In this document: positions 51,401 to 62,400 of the stretch, piece after piece | Position numbering within the stretch: the first letter of the stretch is position 1 | How the letters are laid out: every line of letters starts with the position of its first letter | DNA from: Icerya purchasi | Taxonomy: Eukaryota; Arthropoda; Insecta; Hemiptera; Monophlebidae | Assembly (NCBI GenBank): GCA_039619475.1 | Contig: CM077116.1 | Coordinates: 386,160,760 to 386,224,759, forward strand | Direction: 5' to 3' | DNA: 64,000 nt | Position numbers and translations under genes: made by a program | The notes under the pieces: generated by a model | What the model saw: the letters and a program-made list of their open reading frames with translations, nothing else | Databases searched by the model: none | What the model was told of the DNA's origin: nothing

Positions 51401-54400
51401 AGAGAAAGAATAGCAATCGCGTCAACGTACTAGGTCAAAATGTATAGAGTAGATCGATGAATATTTTACTTTCTGCTCTCTTTAAACTGGAATGAAAGTG
51501 TATGAGAATGCTTGCAGCATCAAATTGGAAAAATTTCTTATACTGTAGCTTTATAATGTGCACATGTAATAACATTTATTGGTCGAAATGTATCTAGAGC
51601 ACCACATATATATCTGACGAGTTTTTGTATTGAACGTCTATTTTTATTTAGCAGAACTTTGTTAATGACAAAAAAAAAAAAAAAAAAAAAAGATAAAATT
51701 GCGGTCAAAATATTTTATTTTGAAATATTTACTTGTCGCTTTTTTAATAGTTAACCAATTTTATTTTACCAGAAGATCCTAATACAATAGATTGCCTTGA
51801 GCTATAAATCTTCTTTTATTTTTATTTAGCAATCATAACGAAAAAGAGCGACGTCAAGTTAGTCCCCTCATGACGGAATTTCAGAATCATATTTAATTAA
51901 ACAAATTGTGATTGTTTTGTGCCAAATCGCGCTGATAATAAAAAATTTTTATGCCGCACTATAACACGCAGTATTAGTAAAAATTGATCTGGGAAGCTAA
52001 CCTGACGATAGCCCACTCAAAATTTGAGAATTAAAAAAAAATAATTATGTCCGTAGATAGCAATAATTTTGTGTCGCACTGTAACACGCAGTAGTAGTAA
52101 AAATTGATCTACGGGAGCTAACTTGTCGATAGTTCTCTCAAAATTTGCGAATTTTTAACTCTGTTGATGGTGTGTAGATCTATAAAATATATGGTTGTAA
52201 AAAAAAAAAAAAAATCTCATTTTCTGACTCTAACTCGAAAAGAAATTCATCTTTTACGTTATCTTAAAACTGATTAAATACCAAAAAACTTGACCGTTCA
52301 CAGGCTGCACATTATTCATGGGAAAAAAATATTTAAAAAAAAAAAATAGTAGCAATAACATATTATTTAAATTTACATAAAAAATCTCTCAAATAAATAA
52401 AACAACACAAAACTACAAAAATAAACTATATCGACAAAACACATGCAACATATAAATAAAATTATTAGCAAAAATACGGTGCCGTTTTATGATGCGCATA
52501 ATAAAGCTAAATTTTAATAATCATATTTTAATTTCTTAGTAAGGAGGCAACAGCCTCAATCTACCTACATGTTACTTCATAAAAACTTATTACAAAATAA
52601 AGTTTCGATGGACCAGCGACATTTTTGGGTAAATTGGAAGTACGTTGTAATTGACACAATAATTCGACATGAAACAATAAAAATCTTTGAATAAAATGGA
52701 TTCATGAAAAATTCGAAAATTTGGGGCAGGTTTTGTCAATATCCTTAAAACATTTTTAGTGTGGCACAAAATTTTTTTATTATCAGCATAATTCGACACA
52801 AAACTATTATTATCAACGGTTATAATCACTTTTTAAAAATTCTCATATAGGGGGGGGGGGGCTATCGTCAAGTTAGCTCTCTAGTACAGTTTTTACTAAT
52901 ACTGCGTGGTACAATGAGGCGCAACATTTTTTATTATCAGCACAATTTGGCACAAAACGAGCACAATTTGTTTAGTGAAATTTGATTTTAAAATTGTGAC
53001 ATGACGGGGGGGGGGCTAACTTGACGCCGCTACAAAAAGTGACATCTTTAAGTCAGTTTTAATGCGAAAAATGAAAAATTAAAAAAACAACAAAAACAAA
53101 TACACGTGAAAATTGTATTTATTTGAATACAATCCTCAAGTTGTATAAAAAACATAAAAAGAATAAATAATTAAATAAATATTAATTTTTGTAAAAATTA
53201 TAAGCAGGTTTCGTTGTGTATTCTTCGAAATGTTAGGGATATTGCTTTTGTCCTGCACCCCGTAAAATTATATCCCCCATGTGTAACGATGCAAAATCAA
53301 ATCCCACACTAGTTAGTATTGCATTCAGTTAACACATGAAAGATGGGTTTGAAAACTTTTATAATTAGCGCTTTATTTTTGGACCTTACAGAGTGACTTT
53401 CGACGCTTTTCATTGTAGAATACTTATCCGCAAAAAATATACAAAACGACTAGACACTTCAAATTTGTAACGATAATTGAAATATTAATGTTAAAATTTT
53501 TTGAACGCATTATTCCCTATTACTTATATCAAATAAATCATCGGAAAATGTACACTTTTTTATAAAATAATAATAATAATAATATATTTAATTCTGAACA
53601 CTGATGCGATCATAAAGCTATCAGCTTCGAAACGGGTCGATATTTAAAATTAAATATATTGTTATTATTTCATAAAAAAAAAACCCTGGCGTCGATAAAA
53701 AAATTGGATTACCTTAAAGAAGCGTTTTAGCTATAAATTTGTGCAACACATACGGAAACGAGAAAGCTGTAGTCGCAGAAAGAAAATATTTTTTACGAGC
53801 CGATCTTGCTGTAACATTTCGAGAGAAGTCTTTTTTCAGAAAGTAGAATACACGTTGAGTATTATACTCTTGTCGAATTATATTCATACTACGCCAATAA
53901 TCACTTAAAATTAAACTAAAATAAGGTAAAAATTTGTGCATTTCATTTAAACAGCGGAGAAATTAACAAAAAACTAAGATTTAAATAAAATAATGCAGAT
54001 CATACAAATAACATAAAATAATCGAGGAAATAATACTTGATGGTTAACATTCAAATCACACTGTGAATAAACTAATACGAAAGTTATAACAAGAAATAAT
54101 AACACAATCCCTGAACTTCCAAAGGTGGTAAATGGACGTTAACGCACACACCCTCAGAACATACGCAGTAGCACTTCGTATTTTAACAGGCAAATATGTT
54201 TGTCCAGTTTTACATCACTCAGTATTTGCAAAGTAGGTTAGCATTAAATGTGAAGTCTTTAGACTTATAACTGGATACCTAAGACCAACAACTACTTCTA
54301 AACTATACAAATTAAGTGGTAACCTTCCAAATATTAGGCGAAATGTAAGCAGATGCATCTTTATCAAAGAATAACATTATGAACAAAAAGACAGATGAAG

Positions 54401-54817
54401 AGGGTAATATTCTTTATATTTTTAACGGTTTTGTTAGGAACAATAATTGGTTTATCGTTGCTGGGTACGGTAATTATAAATAAATATTTTTTTCTTTTCC
54501 AAGCAATTTCCAATCTTTAATATTTTGGTGATCTCGGTCAGAAAAGTTGATGGAAATGTAATGGCGAATACGTAATAAAACTGTGAATTTATTGTGGGAA
54601 AAAAATGGATACGAAAATAGACGAAAGATATTTTGAGTAATAATGGGAATACACTGTACAGACTTTTTTTTTTGTGATAATAGCAACGTGGCTATATAAT
54701 GAATTAGTAAAAAATTATTATTCGATAAAGTACAATATGAAACTAACATATGTTAACGAAATTTTAAAAATGAAATTTCAGTTCCTGTCAAAGAAATACA
54801 GAAATAATTAATGAATA

Positions 54818-54869
<52 letters not shown>

Positions 54870-56359
54870 TGTAGCTTGCTTGATATACATTTGCAATGTT
54901 AAAATTTACCGTAATCAATTTGAATAGAACAAAAGATTCACAGAACAAGAAAGACCATGATCGACCATCCTAGTCGCAGAAAAAGAGATTTTAATTGAAG
55001 CATTTTTAAACAAATAAAGAGAAGGAAGTAATCCCTTTAAGCTCCGAATTAAAATGCACACTAACGTAACCAATAAACTACAAGTATGGAAACTAATTAA
55101 TTAAAACAAATAGCGAAATGGTCTAATAGTAACCCGTTTTTTACTTTATCCGGGTAAACTATAAATTTTAATTTTTAAACTTTATTATTATTCTCGATTA
55201 GACTACACACCTTTAAATGCTCCCTTTTTTTCATTCAATATTTACTAAATCGAAAATTCAAAGCTACGATGTTTTTCATTTTTGCCCACTTCCGATAATA
55301 TCACCTTTCTCTAGCCTTCTATCAAGTATTTCATTTTTCATTTTAATACTACTAACGTAACGGTTTACTAAAACCTAACGCCCACTTCTACATAAGATCC
55401 TGTATTTCAAAATTATTAATTTTCTTCAATTCTGCGCGATGTCATTTTAATATAGTATTTTATAAAGCATATTAATTTTTACTTTACGTTTACTCTTCTC
55501 AATACTTTTTCTTCATCTGTAAAATATTTTTCAGGTATTTGTACAGTAGCTAATTAAAATTAAATCTATTACCACTACTACTAGGAAAACAATAAATCAA
55601 ATATAATACGGCTGATACAAAATCTGACTGTTTTTACTTCAAATCAGAGTTACTTCTGAATATTTCATAGATTTATACCGTCTGAAATTTAAATAGAAGT
55701 AAATTTTCCGAGATTCTTCTAACAAAGAAAAAAAAAAAAATATATATATATATATAATAGGGTGGTCCTTATTTACATGATTTCGGATTTTTTTTGCCCG
55801 CCCCTTAATATCTCCTAAGTATATAAAAAAAAAATTCCTGTAAAATCTGAGCTCTTAATTTTAATATTAACATACTCCCCAAATCCATCAAAGTTTTAAA
55901 TGGAAAATACATGCAATTTTTTTCCATAACACTTATAAAAATTAGAACTCTGGTAAAAATTGAGGAATCAGTTTGAAATTTAGTACAGTTGTAGCTTATA
56001 CTATTGGGAACAATTCTTAAAACTTTCAAATTCTGAAGTTCATTACTTCCTTACATATCAAATCAATTAACATGAAAAAAAATTTCTTGATATGTAAGGA
56101 AGTAATGAATTTAAAAATTTTTAATTTTTAATGATTGTTCTCAATAGTGTAAGTTACAACTGTACTAAACTGCAAACTGATTCATCAGTTTTTACCAGAG
56201 TTATAATTTTTGTAAGTGTTATGGAAAAAAATTGTGTGTATTTTCCATTTAAAACTTTGATGGCATTTTTTTTTATATACTTAGGAAATATTAAGGGGCG
56301 GACAAAAAAAAAATCCGAAATCATGTAAATAAGGACCACCCTAATATATATATATACGA

Positions 56360-56403
<44 letters not shown>

Positions 56404-59400
56404 TTATAATATGCAGTTAAACATAAATTCGGTATTTATATAAACCGAATTGTATAATTGTAAATCTTTATTAATAAACCATAATAACCGGATAAGCATG
56501 CAAAAAAAATCTGTCAATATTTAAAATTATTATTTCAAAAAATACCTTATAATATTCTGTTATGGGTAAATAGTTTTTATAAATTTTAGTCGCACAAAAT
56601 GACAAAACTTTGTTATTATATAACCAGCACATTCATAAAGACTGAATTAGCTCACATATAAATGAAAATTATGTAAATAAATCGTGCTATTAATAACAAT
56701 GAAAATGCTCACGTTAACGTTAAAAGCGAAGATCATCTAAAACACTGCAAACAGAAATTAATTACATGACTACTGTACCAGAGGCGTTGGTTCTGGAGAT
56801 CCAAACAAAAAAAACTGTTTATACTGTTCAAACGTTAAAAACTGAAAAAAAACAAACAAAAAACACTTGTAATACTTTATTTTTAATTAAAGTAAATAAA
56901 CATTGAATATATTTCACATAACAAATTTTACTCTAAATTTATAAAAATAATTTTATCGTCCGTACTAGTATGTTACGCAGGAAACGTATACGAGCAGTAT
57001 TTGGATTACATGTCCATCCAGGTTGAAGTATATAATCGATTATAAATACACTCACGTTGCTTTTCTTTACTATAAAAAACTGGCATTCGTTATTAGTTTA
57101 TGGGTAAATAATTTACAAGGTAATAATCTTACACTGAACTTTTAAAGCGTGAATAAAATTTCAATCTATCATGCTCAACCAACAATTGTGATTGATTTTG
57201 GTTTGATTTACTATTTAGGCTATATTGTCTTGTCCGGGTATTAATATTGAAAATTATATACGTGTTAATGAGTAGATTTTAAGTGCAATGTTTTTTATTT
57301 AATTGAGTAATGTAAATCACTGTAGGTTGTTATTTTTGCCAGTAAATTTGGTTTTAAAACTAAGAACGCGAATTTTTGAAATTTAGTTGCCGAAGTTGAA
57401 TTGCTCAGATTGAGGTTTTCTATGTTGAAGTGTTTGATGTCTTACAGCAATGAAAGATTACACGATTGGCGTTTTCAATTTCCCCGCAGTCACATTTGTC
57501 GCCTTCAGTAATTTTGTATTTTTTGAAGTAGGCTCTGAAGTGTCAGTAGTCAGTAAGGAGTTGGGTAGTGTAAAAGTCAGGTGTTAAGTGTAAGCTGTTC
57601 TAATATTTGGAATTAGCCTGTGGGTATGCCGACTTGCTGTATCTCTTTCCCAGGAGTTTTGCCATATGAACATGAAATAGTTTTTAATGTGTCTTTTGAG
57701 TTGTTTTAGTGACATTTTTTTATGTAAGTCATGGTGGATTAGCATGTAGGAACTGTTCTGAAGAGGATTTATTGGAAGTAGAAAGTTCATTATCTGATAG
57801 ACATTAGTATATTCAAAATTTTTGTGGTTTTTTATCGTAAAAATGATTGATCTATAGTTAATTTTTAAGTATAGTGCAGACATGGGCAAACTTTTTAAGG
57901 GGAAGGCTAGATATAATAAAAAATTATCTAGGCGGGCCGAAAAAAAAAATTGAACAAAACAAATTTTTATAAGTGATAAACTTCATTTTTAATTTTTACA
58001 TCACACACCATTTATATTATATGCTACAATGATAAAAAACTTAGAAAAAAAAAGTAACAAAAATTGATTATTCTTTAGTTGAGTATGAAGGTGTATGTGA
58101 CAGATAAAACTGTGACTGAGCTTCTAAAAGTTGTTCATAATCTGGTAGAAACTGGGATGATTCGCAGTAGTGAAGCTAAATGATGGTCGGTCAATCGGTT
58201 TCTAACAGTAGAAAACACCTGTTCACAGATGTAGCAAGATGCAAACATGATAATTGCTCTTCTGAGCGTGAGATTTTACGTTTGGGAAACTTGATTTTGA
58301 CAGAGTTTAGAAACGCTGAGAAATAGTTGCTTCAATTCAGTGTTACATTGTAACTCAGTTAGTTCGAGCTGCAATTCTAGTTTGACTGATTCACAATCCA
58401 CATTAAATGGCATGCTAAAAATGTCCAGGTCCTGTTCGATAACTTTGAAGTCTTGGAATCTTCGTTCAAGTTCTTCATGAAGACATTTCAGGCTTTTCTC
58501 ATAGCTCCTAAGTTTGTCTTCCCTAACTGCAATAGTTTTTGGTCTTGGAAAATGAGTAGTCTTTCTTGACTAATTGTTTGGAAAATAGATGCAATTGCAT
58601 TTTGAAACCCCTGATATGACTCCAAATATCATGGATTAATTAATTTCTTCCCTGGAGTTTAAGGTTCAATTTATTGATGTGACTGAGAAGATCTGTAAAA
58701 AAATGCAAAGTCCGAAAGTCACACAATATCTTTCAAATGTTCACACTCGTCCATTCCTCGTTCTTCCATGAAAGAGATTATTTCGTCTTTTAGATCCCAA
58801 ACTCGTTTGAAAACCCGTCCTGCACTGAGCCACTTTACTTTAGTGTAGTAAAGTACATCAGAATATTCAAACTGCAATGAGTCAAGAAACTTTCGAAATT
58901 GTCTATGTTTGAGTGCTCGTGAACGAATGCTATTAACAAGCTTAATAACAACATCAAGCACATGTTTCATGTCTAGAGCAGATTTACACAGAGCTTCTTG
59001 ATGTATGACACAATGAAGAAACACAACTTCGCTCCCAGGAAATGATTCCTTAAATATGCCTACAAAACCAGATTTCGTCCCTGCCATATTCGGTGCTCCA
59101 TCAGTAGTATTGTTACAAATATTGGTCAAAGGTACTTTCAAAGAAGTGATAGTTTCTTGAAATTCTTGAAAAATGTCTGATCCTTTTGTCGTTACCTTTA
59201 ATTCGCGCGTGCAAGCTAATTTTTCAGTAACACAAAAGTAGCTGATCAACACACGCATAGTACTCCACACGTCGCCATGCTACCAATCTATAGACATCTA
59301 CTGCAGCACTACACAAACTCAGTTAATATTACATGCGATAATATCGTACTTAAAACGCAACGAGAAGGAAACCGTTATTCTATTCTAGCTATGCAGAAAA

Positions 59401-62400
59401 TACATTTTGTCCTATATGTGTAGGGGTTATCCAAAACCATGCCGCGAACCGGATGGGCTAGCCTGAAGGGCCGCACTTTGCCCATGACTGGCCTAGTGAA
59501 AGGACTCCCGCAAGAGCAACAGCGGCGCTGTGAGAAATTGTTCTATAAGCTCTACAGGCGTTTATTAAGTATTTACGTTGTGTAGAATAGATTTTTTGCT
59601 TTAAGATTTTCTTTTTTAGGTGTTGGAAAAACACAGAGCTACAGTAACACACTGTATTCTCAACAAGTGAAATGTACAGTACAAGTCTGTATCTGTAATG
59701 AAAGCCCCATGTATTTCTGGACACTTCTAGTAATTGATAGTATTTAGCGTCCAACTTAGATGCGGTGTAGTCTATGTGTTGTTTAAAGGAGAGTTTATTG
59801 TCTAATATAACTCCTAAGTATTTAAAATGTTCGACTACTTTTAAAATGATTCCCCTGTCAAGTACTTTAATATTTTTTCTTTTTAGTTTCAGGGAGTTTG
59901 TGAAAAGGAACACAAAGCATTTTTCAACGGAAAGATTAAGTTTTACTTCATTTAGTCAGCCTCCGAGTAACTCAAGCGTTTTGTTAGCTGTTCATTCAAA
60001 ATTGACTTTTGTATCGACCGTTATTATGAATAGTAAGTCATTTACATATGCGCATAGGTCAACGTTCTTGTCGTATGGTAGAGCTTGGTTGAATAATATA
60101 TTCCAGAAAAGTGAACCTAAAACGCTACCCTGTGGGCAGCCTTTATTGGTTTCAGTGTTTGCACTATAATTACCTATTTGAAGAGTTACACGTCTGTTTT
60201 TAAGGTAGCAATATATTGTACTTTCCTAATTCTTTGTTTGTGAGCAAGTACAAAAAATATGTATATTTATCTCTGATCTATTTTCATTTACATTACAAAA
60301 TAAAAATTAAAAATAAATAAGAAAGGCAAAAGATCGATGACAGTTGGGTTTAAAATAAAATAAAAACGTAACATTAGTAGTTTTACTAGAGAACAGTATT
60401 AAATATTAGTTATAATTAAATCCATAGATAACATTTATACAAATCTTTTATAGTATAAATTAAATTTCTCTGTTATAACAAATTTTTTCATAGAAACTTT
60501 GGTCCTGGGGGGGGGGGTGTCCTCTATCCCCCCGTGTATCCGCCGCTATATACATATAAAAATATATATAAATATAGATATACATATATAGATACATATA
60601 TAAATATATGCGCTGAAAAATAATTATCGTTACGTTGCGCGATTTCGTTTCACGAGCGATTTTCAAGACGTTTCACGTCAAAAGCTATAATATTTTTTAA
60701 GGGGGTTACAAAAGGTATATTTAAAAAAAATAAAACAAAAACATTATGAAAAAAACAATGAAAAATACAGTTAGTTTGAATTAGTTTTGGTTTGTTTGTT
60801 GTGTTTTTACGAGTTTAACCAACCAAACGCAATTGCCCAGCTTCAGATCGGGGAGAAATAATCAGATTTAAATTTTAACTCGGTCAAATATTGATGTGAG
60901 AACGGAAGACAAGATTAGGATAATTCTGGTAGAAAATGAAAGGTTTTGGAATTAGTGGGAAGTCCAAGCTCCAATAAGTGAGCATAAAGAACATTATGCT
61001 GACAGTAAAATAAAGCAGGAACATTCAAAGGAAACGTGATTTGGATCACAAATAAAGATCAGATCATTAAAACATAAAGAGCAGCAGTGCGGAAGTTACA
61101 ACAAGGGAAAAATGAAAGCAAGATGATGCGAGAAAAACGTGATTAAAACAAAGACGACAAATGAAAAAAATGATAGAACGTCTGAGAGAAAAAAGTTGCA
61201 GAACCATGAACAGGAAAAAAGAGACCTCGATAGATGGATAATGAGAGTGAGGATTTGAGAATGAGACAATTTAAATACGATCAGGGTCTATAATGATAAA
61301 TCCTTAGAAAGACAGATAGAATATCATTTTTAGGAACCCTTTTTATGAAATTTGTTAAATGAACTACAGATCGTGCCGATAAATCTAACACGCACTGTAG
61401 CCCTCAATTCTCACATGACAAAGAACCTATAAGAAATCAACAAAAATTGAATGGGTAAGGAGTAAAACTTGGAATAAGAGAAATAATGAAGTCATAACTT
61501 GGAATGCACTTTTGCAGTCTGAAATAATTAAATATTTGTTATAATGGAGGGCAGAGGAGATAAATGTTAAACGAATGATGAATTCCTTGCAACATGATAC
61601 GAAGTAAAGCGTGCAAATTATTTTCTTTTGTTACGAGAAATCGTACATTTGATGCTATTTTTGGTTCATTATAAGAGAATTGAGCGTACATAAGACGAAT
61701 AATTGAGGGCAGATTTTACGCGCAGTAATATTTCATATGTAAACTGAATGACCACAATCGAAATCCGTTCGAAGGTAAATTCTGATAACCCGATTCCTCA
61801 CCGGGAGGGTATGGATACAGCTATGTCTATATTTGAGTACATCAATTCCGAGACAGTCATTCTCGGTTATCAGAAATGTACATAGCTAAGTAATGCGTGT
61901 ACTGTACGCGTGTAAGGTTACGCACTCAGTCAGCGAAATAAGGGAGAGAGGAATTAATTTCGTAATTTCCGATAAAAGGCTAGAAGTAATATTTAATTAG
62001 TATTCACGTAATAATTTAATTTCGACACGGATAGAAATTAGTTCGCCGTGAAGCAATGTCAGTCACTCGTTACTCTTAATTCGGCCAAATTATTGCCATG
62101 CGTTTAAAATTTTGATTTTTCTTAGAGTCGCCACCGTTAAAATTTTACGCTTTTTTTTTTTTTTTGTCCTGTCCGAAATATTTATTTTAATTCACAATAC
62201 ATTTAATCTCAATTTTAATAAAATTTTTACGCATTTCTGCAATTCACACGTTTAACATCCGCGATATAGGACGATTGTCTGCCATACTCTTGAGTCTGCG
62301 GTGCTAAAAGTTTACTCTTTTTTTTCCTTCGTTTGCCTTTAAAATTCTTTACTAAGAAAAAGCATAACGCTCGTAAGAGAAGAAAAAATAAACAAGCTTT

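Larger units (their letters stand above)
57390..60235 (-). pseudogene. R1-like LINE ORF2, split by a hAT
   Basis: Minus strand, upstream part 59499-60235: GCPQGSVLGSLFWNILFNQA and AYVNDLLF (usual YxDD, here Asp to Asn), then HFKYLGVILDNKLSFKQHI, SRNTWGFHYRYRLVLY and ACRAYRTISHSAAVALAGVL. After the hAT the same frame resumes near 57868 with LYLKINYRSI, then TASRHTHRLIPNIR and CDCGEIENANRVIFHC (zinc knuckle). R1/LOA-type domain order. 5'-truncated near 60235; inactive through the Asn change and stops. Confidence 0.84.

Noticed and set aside
59774..60169. 131-codon plus-strand frame
   Set aside because: Antisense shadow of the R1-like LINE, whose minus-strand reading gives RT motifs.
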